Origin: Bacteroidales bacterium
GTDB taxonomy: Bacteria > Bacteroidota > Bacteroidia > Bacteroidales > UBA4417
DNA length: 64,000 bases
Direction of reading: 5' to 3'
Assembly: GCA_016707705.1 (NCBI GenBank)
Contig: JADJHD010000020.1
Span: 81,613-145,612 of the forward strand
Shown here: piece after piece, positions 1-9,696 of the stretch
Layout: each line of letters opens with the position of its first letter
How positions within the stretch are numbered: position 1 is the stretch's first letter
The notes under the pieces: model-generated
Database searches by the model: none
Seen by the model: only the letters and a program-made list of their open reading frames with translations
Told to the model about the DNA's origin: nothing
Translations under genes and position numbers: made by a program

Positions 1-1263
1 ATAGCTTTGCAATACCGGTCTGGGCTTCCAGTTAAGTCTGTTCGCCGGAATAAAGGAATAATCCCATGGATAGACATCAACGGAAGCTTCACCGATTTCA
101 TTGCGCACTTGCTCTTCAAGGCGGTTTCTCCTGATATTTCTCTCACTCCCTTTTTCACAGGTATCTATAATGGAATTATAATCAGTAGCCAGATTGTACA
201 GGTTTGAAACTCCATTGAAGCTCAGGCTGGGGGGCTCATAATAAAAAGAGTTCTTCAGATTGAGGTAAAACAGGAAGACAATTGTCAGCGCCACCAGGAA
301 GGAAAGTTTCTTCAACTTCTCAATCGTAAGTATTATAAAGACGGCAATGGTAAATACGAAGAGAAACAGCATCCCTGAATGCAGATAATCTTCCCTTGCC
401 ATTCCATATTTCCAGACTGCGAAAAGAGCCGGAGCCAGCAAAATCATTAACCTCAGCACATTTTTGCTTCTGAAATGCAACACAAAGAGTGTGAAAATGG
501 AGGCAAAAGCTATCCCAAGTAATATCCAGTCATTCTCCGGGTAATAGGCAACAGCAGCTGAGTTATCCCCTGCCAGTTGAAACATTCCGTAAAAATATCG
601 CCCCAAACCTGATAGTGTTCCATATAATGTAAGCCAGATGGCAATAACAAATAGCGGTAAAACAGGAAGAAACCACACAACTGACCATTCTCGGCGATTT
701 CTGATGCATTCAAACAACACTTGCAGGAATAGCATTACAACAATGGAAACACAGACTATTCCAACAAAAGCCTTAATAAAAAGGGCAAAGGAAGTTAATA
801 TCAGAGCTGCCAGCAACCAGGCAACTTTTCTGCTTTTCAGGTATTGATAACTGCCTGATATAACTATTCCGGTAATCACAAGCAGGATATCAAGGGAAGC
901 AAGCAATAGTACTGAAGCCAATGCCTTCAGGGTAACCTTTGCTGCCGAACTATCGTCATTGATTCTTAAAATACTGTAAGCCAATAAAAAGCGTAGCGAA
1001 AAATGAACCAGTAATGCAATCGGATAATTATTTCCAATGGACAAAGGATACATCAAAAATGCCAAAGGTCCGTGTGGAAAAATAATATCCTTTCCCAATG
1101 CAATATTTCCGTTAATCAGATAGTTAAACACCCAGGAGAGAGGCGGGTCGATGCCGTTTGAAAACACGGGAGCATAAACAGGAAACGTAAGAACAGAAGT
1201 CAGCACTGCAAGAATAACCAGCCAGGATAAAGTCAACTCTTTCTCAAACAGTTTCTTTAGCAT
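1..1263 (-). CDS. Polytopic membrane protein, glycosyltransferase-like (partial, runs off left edge)
   Basis: The frame is open from an ATG at 1261-1263 down to base 1 with no stop, so at least 421 residues are present and the C-terminus lies outside the window. The N-terminus (MLKKLFEKELTLSWLVILAV) starts a series of roughly nine or ten hydrophobic segments, and the loop after the first carries a PHG motif. After the last segment the chain becomes soluble and contains DVYPWDYS and NWKPRPVLQSY. This layout resembles large uncharacterised membrane proteins of the GT-C/PMT-like type, but no catalytic signature is recognised. Membrane location is clear; function is unknown. Confidence 0.7.
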   Translation of the reverse strand, partial: MLKKLFEKELTLSWLVILAVLTSVLTFPVYAPVFSNGIDPPLSWVFNYLINGNIALGKDIIFPHGPLAFLMYPLSIGNNYPIALLVHFSLRFLLAYSILRINDDSSAAKVTLKALASVLLLASLDILLVITGIVISGSYQYLKSRKVAWLLAALILTSFALFIKAFVGIVCVSIVVMLFLQVLFECIRNRREWSVVWFLPVLPLFVIAIWLTLYGTLSGLGRYFYGMFQLAGDNSAAVAYYPENDWILLGIAFASIFTLFVLHFRSKNVLRLMILLAPALFAVWKYGMAREDYLHSGMLFLFVFTIAVFIILTIEKLKKLSFLVALTIVFLFYLNLKNSFYYEPPSLSFNGVSNLYNLATDYNSIIDTCEKGSERNIRRNRLEEQVRNEIGEASVDVYPWDYSFIPANRLNWKPRPVLQSY

Positions 1264-1451
1264 GTTTCCTTAATAATGAGTTTATTGCGGTTCGATCAGG
1301 GCTCTAAATTACATAAGCTAAAACAAACCATCAAAATTCACTTGCAATTTGAAGGAGGATCAGTTGTATCTCCGATAATATCAACAGATTGGAATATTTA
1401 AAAAGGGTCTAAAAAAAAATTCCTGTTTTCCTTATCCAATCATATTAATTA

Positions 1452-1459
1452 TAAATTTG
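1452..1459 (+). promoter_or_regulatory. Bacteroidota -7 element upstream of the C10 protease
   Basis: TAAATTTG matches the TAnnTTTG -7 consensus. It lies in the AT-rich 285-bp gap between the divergent genes and would give a leader of about 85 nt before the ATG at 1549. The -33 position holds only a T-rich stretch (TGTTTTC near 1424-1430) instead of a clear TTTG. Confidence 0.45.
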
Positions 1460-1548
1460 CATTCTATGGATGGAAATGTTTCATAAACACTTTCCTGTTT
1501 GCTGACTAGCATTCGATAAACCAATTAATAACCAATCAAACCTCAACC

Positions 1549-4443
1549 ATGAGAAAACTAACTACCCTGATTCTCAGTATTCTTATTGCTGGCCTTGCCT
1601 TTGGTAAGTCAGTTACACAAGATCAGGCACAACAGGTAGCCAACAACTACTATGTTCATTTTTCAGGCAAGAGCGACCTGAAGCTTATCGACTCCTACAG
1701 TCATTCTTACAATGGAATTACAACCTATTACGTATTCAATTACAGTGAAGGTGGTTTTGTTGTAATGTCAGCTGATGATGCTGTTACTCCTGTGCTTGCA
1801 CAATCAGGCACCGGTTATTTCGACATCAACCTTACTTTACCTTCAGTTCAGTATTGGTTCGACAGTTATGACAAGGAAATCGCTCATATCATTGCCGCCA
1901 AATATGACAATACTGCAACCTTGGCTGAATGGAATAAAATCCAGGAAAATGATTTCCCACGCGCTACAAATGATGTTGGTCCTCTTTTGACCACTACATG
2001 GGATCAGGGATGTTATTACAACACTCAAACCCCAACCGTATCTGCACCGGGAACCTGCAACCATTCTCCAACAGGCTGTGTTGCTACCACTATGAGCCAG
2101 ATTGAAAAATACCATTCATTCCCTGCTCACGGCTATCTGTCACATTCCTATGTTCATCCTACCTATGGACAGCAGTCTGCCAACTTTGGCACTACCACCT
2201 ATAACTGGAGTGCAATGGGAAACAACATCACAAGTGCCAATACCAATGTTGCAACTATAATGTATCAGAATGGTGTAGCTGTTGATATGGATTACGGAAT
2301 TGATGCATCAGGAGCTTTTAGCGAAAGCGTTCCTTACGCACTCACCACCTATTTCAACTATGACCCTACAACCATATCCCTCGAAGAAAAGGCAAACTAC
2401 ACTACAACTGGCTGGAAATCCATGCTGATGGCAGAACTTGATAACATGCGTCCTATTTATTATTCAGGTGACGATGGCACATCAGGTCACGCTTGGGTTT
2501 GCGATGGATATCGCACCAGCGACTCCAAGTTCCATATGAATTGGGGATGGTCCGGAATGTACAACGGATATTTTGCTATTGGTTCACTCAATGCCGGTGG
2601 TTATACTCCAAACAGCAACAACAAGGCTGTCATCGGTATTAAACCTGGTAACCCAAATCTCGTTGTTCGTTTTACAAACATTTTCCCCAATCAGGCTATC
2701 GGATTCGGAAGCACCTTCAATGTTGAATGTTCAGTTCTTGATGGTACTGCTACTGCCGTTTCCGTATTTGTAGATGGCGCACAGGTATACACTACTCCTC
2801 AGGGCACATTTACATTCCCATGGAACACTGGTACATCAACCTTAGGCTCACATGTTCTGAGTGTACAGGCTTTGAATGCAACTGATACAGCTTACCATGC
2901 TGTAACAATCGGACTTAGCGAATGGATTCCACAGGCAAGCGGTTTTGCTACTGCTTCACGCGGAGTAAAATACCTCTGTGCTGTTGATACACTCACTGCA
3001 TGGGGAACTGCTTATGACGGAGTTACCACTACCAATTATATTCAGGAATGGACACGTACCAGCGATGGTGGTAATACCTGGGTAACTGGAGTTATTCCTA
3101 ACTGCGCCGGTCTTGAGCCTGCAATGATTTTTGCAGTAAGCGATCAGGTTGCCTATTGCCCTATGTATAAACAAACGGGTAGCAAGCCTCAGGGTATCTA
3201 TGCTACTTTTGATGGTGGTACAACATGGAATCGCCAAACAACCGCAACATTCTCAAACAGTGCTTCTTTCCCAAATGTTGTTCATTTCTTTAACAGCAAT
3301 GACGGATTCTGCATGGGTGACCCAATCAGCGGTGATTTTGAAATCTACACTACCAGCAATGGTGGTACTACCTGGACACAGGTACCCGGTAACAATATCA
3401 TAAATCCTGTTTCCGGTGAATTCGGAATTGTTGGTTATTATTCAGCAGTTGGTGACAATGCATGGTTCGGTACAAATAAGGGCCGTATCTACAGGTCAGC
3501 TGACAAGGGGCTCCATTGGGAAGCAGCTACTGCTACTCTGGGCGCAAAATACGTTGATATCAAAATGGCAGATGCGTTGCATGGTATAGCTCAGGATAAA
3601 GACCAGAACTCAACCGGTGCATTAGCTGAAACATTTGACGGAGGTGTATCATGGGCAAATATTACTGTTGCCGGTCAGGTTGGAACCAACGATTACTGCT
3701 TTGTTCCTGGAACTGAAAACACTTGGGTTTCAACCGAAGCAAACTCAGCAGTTACTCTCGGTTCATTCTACAGTTTCGATGGCGGCCACTCATGGTCACA
3801 TTTCGACGGAACAGAAGTTAGCCAGTACCTAGCTGTTGATTTTGTAAACAATACATGCGGCTGGGCCGGTGGATTCAACGAAAGTGCAACCGTTGGTGGT
3901 ATTTTCAAATATGTAAGCGTTCTTGAACCAGGTCAGGTATTGAATACAGTAACCGGACTTGCAGCTCAGGTTAGCGACAATAGCGTACACCTCTCATGGA
4001 ACACTCCTGCTCCTGGTGGCACACTCGTAGGATTTAATGTATATCGCAATGACACTCTCCTTCTGACCTCACCAATCGCCGAACTGTTCTACCATGATTA
4101 TCCTGTTGCCAATGGCAAGCAGACTTACTGCGTTACTGCTGTTTATGACAATGGTGAATCAGCTCAGGTATGCGTTGATGCATGGGTAACTGTAGGTGTT
4201 CCCAATACTGATCCTGCTGCCTTTAAGGTATATCCTAACCCAACTACAGATGTAATCAACATCATTACTCCGGTTCAGTTTACTCAGGTTAGAATGACGA
4301 CCCTTCTCGGACAGGAAGTATACAACTACAGCACTCCTGGTAATAACCTCCGCATCCTCACTGATGGATTCGAGCCAGGAATTTATGTTCTGCAGATCTA
4401 TGCCGATAACAAACTTATCACCAGGAAGATCTCCATCAAATAA
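1549..4443 (+). CDS. Secreted C10 (streptopain-like) cysteine protease with YCF48/BNR-like repeats, Fn3 and T9SS sorting domain
   Basis: This is a 964-aa secreted protease. Residues 1-19 form a signal peptide. Residues 20-115 resemble the Spi/I69 propeptide that keeps C10 enzymes inactive. The peptidase domain (about 143-360) has the catalytic Cys177 in TGCVATTMSQ, His314 in SGHAWVCDGY, and the family's NWGWSG block at 331-336. Six or more Asp-box-like repeats (DGGNTW, DGGTTW, NGGTTW, DKGLHW, DGGVSW, DGGHSW) suggest a beta-propeller like YCF48/sortilin, possibly for substrate binding. An Fn3-like domain (VTGLAAQV...) and a C-terminal T9SS type A domain (VYPNPTTD ... RKISIK) follow. It should be exported through the outer membrane and act on extracellular proteins or peptides. 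Confidence 0.92.
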   Translation: MRKLTTLILSILIAGLAFGKSVTQDQAQQVANNYYVHFSGKSDLKLIDSYSHSYNGITTYYVFNYSEGGFVVMSADDAVTPVLAQSGTGYFDINLTLPSVQYWFDSYDKEIAHIIAAKYDNTATLAEWNKIQENDFPRATNDVGPLLTTTWDQGCYYNTQTPTVSAPGTCNHSPTGCVATTMSQIEKYHSFPAHGYLSHSYVHPTYGQQSANFGTTTYNWSAMGNNITSANTNVATIMYQNGVAVDMDYGIDASGAFSESVPYALTTYFNYDPTTISLEEKANYTTTGWKSMLMAELDNMRPIYYSGDDGTSGHAWVCDGYRTSDSKFHMNWGWSGMYNGYFAIGSLNAGGYTPNSNNKAVIGIKPGNPNLVVRFTNIFPNQAIGFGSTFNVECSVLDGTATAVSVFVDGAQVYTTPQGTFTFPWNTGTSTLGSHVLSVQALNATDTAYHAVTIGLSEWIPQASGFATASRGVKYLCAVDTLTAWGTAYDGVTTTNYIQEWTRTSDGGNTWVTGVIPNCAGLEPAMIFAVSDQVAYCPMYKQTGSKPQGIYATFDGGTTWNRQTTATFSNSASFPNVVHFFNSNDGFCMGDPISGDFEIYTTSNGGTTWTQVPGNNIINPVSGEFGIVGYYSAVGDNAWFGTNKGRIYRSADKGLHWEAATATLGAKYVDIKMADALHGIAQDKDQNSTGALAETFDGGVSWANITVAGQVGTNDYCFVPGTENTWVSTEANSAVTLGSFYSFDGGHSWSHFDGTEVSQYLAVDFVNNTCGWAGGFNESATVGGIFKYVSVLEPGQVLNTVTGLAAQVSDNSVHLSWNTPAPGGTLVGFNVYRNDTLLLTSPIAELFYHDYPVANGKQTYCVTAVYDNGESAQVCVDAWVTVGVPNTDPAAFKVYPNPTTDVINIITPVQFTQVRMTTLLGQEVYNYSTPGNNLRILTDGFEPGIYVLQIYADNKLITRKISIK

Positions 4444-4461
4444 GGATCATCAACCTGAATT

Positions 4462-4498
4462 AAAAAAAGCTGCCGGAATCCCGGCAGCTTTTTTTTTC
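4462..4498. terminator. Bidirectional Rho-independent terminator
   Basis: A perfect GC-rich stem, AGCTGCCGG/CCGGCAGCT with loop AATC, is flanked by seven A's on the left and a run of T's on the right. It can end transcription of the protease on the plus strand and of argS on the minus strand. Confidence 0.9.
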
Positions 4499-4549
4499 TT
4501 ATTCAAATCACATTAGAATTCAGGATTCTATTGCTAAGTCTTTATTTGT

Positions 4550-6343
4550 TTACATCCTTTCCGGAACATCAATACCCAAAAGCCACATTGTATTGCGAAT
4601 AACATTTGAAGTGAAGTGACAAAGTCCCAGCCTGAAATTCTTTAAGGCCGTATCAGGCTCTTTCAGGACGCTTAATTCATGATAAAAACGGTTGTAGGAA
4701 CATGCCAGTTCATAAGAATAATTTGCGATCACGGCCGGACTATGATTCAAGGCTGCATCTGAAAGGGTTGAGGGGAACTGATGAAGCACCCTAAGCAATT
4801 CTTTCTCCAAATCATGCATTCCTGCCTCCTCATTGATATTAACCTCACTGGTAAACTTAATCCCTGCGTTCTCAGCATTCCTGATCACGGAACGGATGCG
4901 AGCATAGGTATACTGAATAAACGGTCCTGTATTGCCATTGAAATCAATTGACTCTGCAGGATTGAACAACATATTCTTTTTGGGATCAACCTTTAGAATG
5001 AAGTACTTAAGAGCTCCAAGTCCGATAGTCCTGAAAAGCTGAAAAGCTTCTTCATTGTCGAAATCTTCAATCTTACCCAATTCCATTGTGGTAGTCCTAG
5101 CTGTATCCATCATCTCCTGCATCAGGTCATCGGCATCCACAACAGTTCCTTCACGCGATTTCATCTTCCCCTGAGGAAGCTCTACCATACCGTATGACAA
5201 ATGGTAAAGGGAATCATACCATTCTCTTCCAAGATGCATCAGCACCTTTTTCAGAACCTGAAAATGATACTCCTGTTCGTTACCTACAACGTAGATTAGT
5301 TTCTTCGGCTGATATTCATCAAAGCGCTGCTGAGCCGTGCCCAAATCCTGAGTCATATAAACAGATGTACCATCAGAACGCAGCAGCAGCTTCTCATCTA
5401 ATCCTTCTGCAGTAAGATCTATCCAGACTGAGCTGTCTTCCTTCCTGTAAAGAGCAGAACTTTTTACCCCCTGTTCAACCAACTCCTTCCCCAATAAATA
5501 GGTTTTGGATTCGTAGTAGGTCTTATCGAAATTAATTCCAAGATTCTTATAGGTGATTTCAAATCCACTATAAACCCAGGAGTTCATCAAGCTCCATAAA
5601 TCAACAACCTCCTTGTCATGAGCTTCCCATTTCCTTAGCATATCCTGGGCAGCAAGAATAAGCGGAGCAGATTTTGCAGCCTCATCCTTACTTATACCTT
5701 TGGAAATCAACTCCTCGATTTCCAGCTTATAGTATTTATCAAAAATAACATAGTATTTCCCTACAAGATGGTCACCTTTTAATCCACTGCTTTCAGGTGT
5801 TTCGCCTTCTCCCCACTTCTGCCATGCAAGCATGCTCTTGCAAATATGAATCCCCCTGTCATTCACAAGGTTCACCTTAACAACCTTTTCTCCGTGGGCT
5901 TCGAGTATTCTGGATATTGAAAATCCAAGCAGGTTATTCCTGATATGTCCAAGATGAAGAGGCTTGTTTGTATTGGGAGAAGAGTATTCTATGACTACAG
6001 GATGGGTCCCGCTTGGAGTCAGAAAGCCAAAATCATCCCTGATTGCATTATTCAGGAAGAAGGACATCCAGTATGAGGCCTGTATTTCAAGATTCAGAAA
6101 GCCTTTGATTACATTATAAGCAGCAACCTCCTTCATGTTTTGAAGGAGATACTCTCCAATTTCTGCTCCAGTTGCCTCAGGAGATTTTCTGCTGAGTTTG
6201 GTAAATGGAAAAACTACAAGTGTAAAATCTCCCCTGAATTCCTTTTTTGTAACCTGCAACTGTATCGAACCCGCATTTTCTTCGTGGGAATAAAGCACTT
6301 TGAGTGCTTCCAATACCTTATTTTCAAGTAGTTTCTCAATCAT
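4550..6343 (-). CDS. argS: Arginyl-tRNA synthetase
   Basis: This class I aminoacyl-tRNA synthetase charges tRNA-Arg. The 597-aa protein has an N-terminal Add1-like domain, the HIGH-type motif (SSPNTNKPLHLGH, residues about 119-133), the Rossmann catalytic core, a KMSKS-type loop (GKMKSREGT) and a C-terminal DALR helical anticodon-binding domain (IQYTYARIRSV). The frame extends 11 codons upstream to an ATG at 6376, but the start at 6341-6343 (MIEKLLENKV) gives the family's usual N-terminus and is preferred. It is a monocistronic housekeeping gene. Confidence 0.97.
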   Translation of the reverse strand: MIEKLLENKVLEALKVLYSHEENAGSIQLQVTKKEFRGDFTLVVFPFTKLSRKSPEATGAEIGEYLLQNMKEVAAYNVIKGFLNLEIQASYWMSFFLNNAIRDDFGFLTPSGTHPVVIEYSSPNTNKPLHLGHIRNNLLGFSISRILEAHGEKVVKVNLVNDRGIHICKSMLAWQKWGEGETPESSGLKGDHLVGKYYVIFDKYYKLEIEELISKGISKDEAAKSAPLILAAQDMLRKWEAHDKEVVDLWSLMNSWVYSGFEITYKNLGINFDKTYYESKTYLLGKELVEQGVKSSALYRKEDSSVWIDLTAEGLDEKLLLRSDGTSVYMTQDLGTAQQRFDEYQPKKLIYVVGNEQEYHFQVLKKVLMHLGREWYDSLYHLSYGMVELPQGKMKSREGTVVDADDLMQEMMDTARTTTMELGKIEDFDNEEAFQLFRTIGLGALKYFILKVDPKKNMLFNPAESIDFNGNTGPFIQYTYARIRSVIRNAENAGIKFTSEVNINEEAGMHDLEKELLRVLHQFPSTLSDAALNHSPAVIANYSYELACSYNRFYHELSVLKEPDTALKNFRLGLCHFTSNVIRNTMWLLGIDVPERM

Positions 6344-6555
6344 TATATATCCCGATTTTGGATTGCAAAAATACAATTTTAGAATGGTTTAATGTATGCC
6401 AGAATGTAAAGTAAAATATGTAGATATCAGCATAAGCTTGTCCAGTTCTGGCTTATAGAAAGTTTTTAACTCAAGGACCATGAGTAGCAAGACTTATATA
6501 ATTCGATTTTCCTGAAACTATTGTTAACACTGGCCTTAACGAGGTAATAAAAAAT

Positions 6556-6585
6556 TTTGCCAGCAAGTTTAAACCATTAACTTTG
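6556..6585 (+). promoter_or_regulatory. Bacteroidota promoter for the cPGS-family gene
   Basis: TTTG at 6556-6559 and TAACTTTG at 6578-6585 are separated by 18 bp, a near-consensus pair for the Bacteroidota primary sigma factor. The predicted leader before the ATG at 6732 is about 140 nt. Nothing else was recognised in the 6377-6731 gap. Confidence 0.6.
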
Positions 6586-6731
6586 CTCCCTCACCCTCTG
6601 AGTAAAATACCAGCTAAAAGAATCATTTTCATTCCAATTTTTGATTCTTTTTTAAATATCAGAATGGAGCAGGTGAGACTAAAAACGGATAAATAAAACA
6701 AAACATAGTTTAACCTAAATCAATCTTTTTT

Positions 6732-8075
6732 ATGCGACGGAACGTAATCATTATCGGAGCTGCAGGCCGTGATTTTCACAACTTCAACACATTTTTCAGA
6801 GGCAAATCAGAATACAATGTTGTAGCTTTCACAGCTGCACAGATTCCTGACATTGACGGACGCAAGTATCCTGCCGAACTGGCCGGAGCAGATCTTTATC
6901 CAAATGGAATTCCCATTTATGCTGAATCAGATCTCACAAGCCTTATCAAGGACCTCCAGGCTCTTGATTGCGTTTTCGCCTATAGTGATGTTCCCTACCA
7001 GCGTGTTATGAATATGAGCGCTGTGGTTAATGCAGCAGGTGCCAATTTCATACTCCTCGGTCCCGGTGAAACCATGATTAAGAGCACAAAGCCAGTAATT
7101 GCAGTTGGAGCTACCCGTACCGGTTGCGGAAAGAGCCAAACCTCCAGGCGTATTATTGAAATCCTGATGGCTAAAGGTCTGAAGGTTGTTGCTGTTCGCC
7201 ATCCAATGCCTTATGGCGACCTGGTTGCCCAGAAAGTTCAGCGTTTTGCTGAAGTTGGCGATCTTGCCCGTCACAAATGTACCATTGAGGAAATGGAAGA
7301 ATATGAACCACACGTTGTTCGTGGTAACGTAATTTATGCAGGAGTTGATTATGAAGCTATCCTCCGCGCAGCAGAAAATGACCCAAGTGGTTGTGATGTT
7401 GTTCTTTGGGATGGTGGAAACAATGACTTCCCATTCTACAAGCCAGACCTTACCGTTGGTGTAGCTGACCCACATCGTCCGGGTGCTGAAATTTCCTATT
7501 ACCCGGGAGAAGTAGTTGCACGCATGTCAGACGTTATTGTCATCAACAAGATCGACTCCGCTGATATCGCCAACATTCAGAAGGTTCGTGATAACCTGGC
7601 TAAAATCAATCCAAATGCTATCATTGTTGATGGTGCTTCACCACTTACAGTTGATAAACCAGAACTGATCCGCGGAAAACGCGTTTTGGTTGTTGAAGAT
7701 GGTCCAACACTCACCCATGGTGAAATGAAGATTGGAGCAGGTACAGTTGCAGCCAACAAATACGGAGCAGCTGAACTGGTAGATCCACGTCCTTATGCAG
7801 TTGGTAAACTTGCAGAAACATTCCGCATTTATCCTAATATCGGAACACTGCTTCCAGCTATGGGATACGGCGAAGAACAAACCCGTGACCTTGAAAAGAC
7901 TATTGCCAATACACCTTGTGATGCAGTAGTTATTGCAACCCCTATCGATCTGAAGCGCATTGTAAAGATTGACAAGCCTACAGTGAAAGTTGGATATGAC
8001 CTGCAGGAAATTGGCAAGCCAGATCTCACTGAAATTCTGGATGTATTTGTCAAGAAGCATAACCTGGTTAAATAA
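6732..8075 (+). CDS. Cyclic 2,3-diphosphoglycerate synthetase-family P-loop protein
   Basis: This 447-aa protein has an N-terminal Rossmann-like region (NVIIIGAAGRDFHNF) followed by a P-loop, GATRTGCGKS (126-135), and acidic or G-domain-like motifs such as VINKIDS. It belongs to the family annotated as cyclic 2,3-diphosphoglycerate synthetase or predicted GTPase (COG2403-type), whose characterised archaeal member makes the thermolyte cDPG. In mesophilic bacteria the role is unclear, so the substrate should be regarded as unknown. It stands alone between its own promoter and terminator, and is probably a soluble cytoplasmic enzyme. Confidence 0.85.
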   Translation: MRRNVIIIGAAGRDFHNFNTFFRGKSEYNVVAFTAAQIPDIDGRKYPAELAGADLYPNGIPIYAESDLTSLIKDLQALDCVFAYSDVPYQRVMNMSAVVNAAGANFILLGPGETMIKSTKPVIAVGATRTGCGKSQTSRRIIEILMAKGLKVVAVRHPMPYGDLVAQKVQRFAEVGDLARHKCTIEEMEEYEPHVVRGNVIYAGVDYEAILRAAENDPSGCDVVLWDGGNNDFPFYKPDLTVGVADPHRPGAEISYYPGEVVARMSDVIVINKIDSADIANIQKVRDNLAKINPNAIIVDGASPLTVDKPELIRGKRVLVVEDGPTLTHGEMKIGAGTVAANKYGAAELVDPRPYAVGKLAETFRIYPNIGTLLPAMGYGEEQTRDLEKTIANTPCDAVVIATPIDLKRIVKIDKPTVKVGYDLQEIGKPDLTEILDVFVKKHNLVK

Positions 8076-8087
8076 ACAGGAAAAAGA

Positions 8088-8113
8088 AGCGGCCTTTGGG
8101 TCGCTTTTTTTTT
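8088..8113 (+). terminator. Rho-independent terminator
   Basis: The stem AGCGGCC/GGTCGCT with loop TTTG (one G-T pair) is followed by nine T's just after the cPGS-family stop codon. Confidence 0.85.
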
Positions 8114-8216
8114 GCCCTGACCTCAACAAAATTAGTTTTCACTCAACCCGAACAACAGGTTAAAAACTTTTGAAAACTAATGGCAACGATGAATCAATCA
8201 TCCCCGAAAGCATAAG

Positions 8217-8224
8217 TATCTTTG
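8217..8224 (+). promoter_or_regulatory. -7 element for pyrBI
   Basis: TATCTTTG matches TAnnTTTG 22 bp before the pyrB ATG, which predicts a very short leader. No convincing TTTG is visible at -33. There is no pyrimidine attenuator hairpin between this element and the gene. Confidence 0.45.
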
Positions 8225-8246
8225 GAACCTGAAAAAAACTTCATAT

Positions 8247-9155
8247 ATGAAAGATAAAAGCCTGATATCCATCACCGATTTCACCAAGGAACAATACCTC
8301 CGCATCCTTGACATTGCAGCTGAGTTTGAAAATAACCCAAACCAGAAACTGCTTAACGACCATGTTGTTGCTTCTTTATTCTTTGAACCAAGCACACGCA
8401 CGAGGTTGAGCTTCGAAACTGCCGCCAACCGGCTTGGAGCAAGAGTAATCGGATTCAGTGACAGCGGTTCAACAAGCGTTAAGAAAGGTGAATCCCTGAA
8501 AGATACAATCATGATGGTTAGCAGCTATGCTGATATTATCGTGATGCGCCACCCTCGTGAAGGTGCAGCCCGTTGGGCAAGCGAAGTTTCATCAGTTCCT
8601 GTTATCAATGCAGGTGATGGTGCCAACCAGCACCCAACCCAGTGCCTGCTAGATATGTACAGCATCAAACAAACTCAGGGTACACTGGATAACCTGAATA
8701 TTGCTTTTGTAGGCGACCTGAAATATGGCCGAACAGTTCATTCTCTCGTTCAGGCTATGTGCAATTTCAATGCATCCTTCCATCTGGTTTCTCCTGATGA
8801 ACTGAAATTACCCAGCTCAGTAAAGATGCATATCAAAAATGCCAAATTGGAATACCAGCAATACACTGAATTGCAGGATATTATCCCTATGGCTGATATT
8901 ATCTACATGACCCGGATACAGAAAGAAAGATTCAGTGATCCTATGGAATATGAAAAGGTGAAGAACTCCTATGTACTGAACCGCGCAATGCTTGATGGCT
9001 GCAAGCCTCATATGAAAATCCTGCACCCACTGCCAAGAGTCAATGAGATCAGTGAGGATGTTGACTCAACAGCACAGGCTTTCTATTTCAAGCAAGCTGA
9101 AAACGGGGTGTATGTCCGTCAGGCCCTGCTTGCTGCAATTGCAGGCGTTAAATAA
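8247..9155 (+). CDS. pyrB: Aspartate carbamoyltransferase catalytic chain
   Basis: This enzyme catalyses carbamoyl phosphate plus L-aspartate to N-carbamoyl-L-aspartate, the committed step of pyrimidine synthesis. The 302-aa chain has the carbamoyl-phosphate site STRTR (49-53), the mobile-loop Lys in GESLKDT (about 85), HPTQ (129-132) and HPLPRVNEI near the C-terminus. pyrI follows after 32 bp, so a dodecameric class B ATCase with CTP/ATP allostery is expected. Confidence 0.98.
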   Translation: MKDKSLISITDFTKEQYLRILDIAAEFENNPNQKLLNDHVVASLFFEPSTRTRLSFETAANRLGARVIGFSDSGSTSVKKGESLKDTIMMVSSYADIIVMRHPREGAARWASEVSSVPVINAGDGANQHPTQCLLDMYSIKQTQGTLDNLNIAFVGDLKYGRTVHSLVQAMCNFNASFHLVSPDELKLPSSVKMHIKNAKLEYQQYTELQDIIPMADIIYMTRIQKERFSDPMEYEKVKNSYVLNRAMLDGCKPHMKILHPLPRVNEISEDVDSTAQAFYFKQAENGVYVRQALLAAIAGVK

Positions 9156-9187
9156 TTTCAGTCAAACAGCTCATATACATAGAAATC

Positions 9188-9646
9188 ATGGAAAACAAGA
9201 AACACTTGAATGTAACGGCCATCGAAAACGGAACCGTTATCGACCATATACCCAGCAATAATGTTTTTAAAGTCCTGCATATTTTAAACCTGGAGCACAA
9301 CAAACATCAGGTTCTTGTTGGCGACAACCTGGAAAGCAAGAAATATGGAAAGAAAGGATTGATTAAGGTTAGCAACACCTTTTTTGATGCAAATGAAATC
9401 AATAAGATAGCTCTCGCCGCTGCAACAGCTACTATCATCGAAATCAGAAATTTCGAGGTCGTCTCCAAGAAACAGGTTGGAGTTCCTGATGAGGTCATCA
9501 ATATTGTTAAGTGCTTCAATCCAAACTGTATAACCAATGTTGAATTTATTCCGACAAAGTTTACAGTTGTCGACAAGGAAGCCATGAAACTGCAATGCCA
9601 TTATTGCGAAAAAATCACAGTAAAAAACAATATCGTATTCCTGTAG
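9188..9646 (+). CDS. pyrI: Aspartate carbamoyltransferase regulatory chain
   Basis: This 152-aa zinc-binding allosteric subunit holds catalytic PyrB trimers together and binds nucleotide effectors. Four Cys ligands at 109, 114, 137 and 140 (CFNPNC and CHYC) match the zinc site of the family. The N-terminal allosteric domain is complete. It is co-transcribed with pyrB. Confidence 0.97.
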   Translation: MENKKHLNVTAIENGTVIDHIPSNNVFKVLHILNLEHNKHQVLVGDNLESKKYGKKGLIKVSNTFFDANEINKIALAAATATIIEIRNFEVVSKKQVGVPDEVINIVKCFNPNCITNVEFIPTKFTVVDKEAMKLQCHYCEKITVKNNIVFL

Positions 9647-9696
9647 GCAACTGAAAACAACTTCTTTCATCAAAGCAACAATACCGGGACAGTCTT

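Noticed and set aside
6927..7475. 182-codon open frame antisense to the cPGS-family gene
   Set aside because: It is the mirror of a strongly supported gene with P-loop motifs; the translation has no domain pattern.
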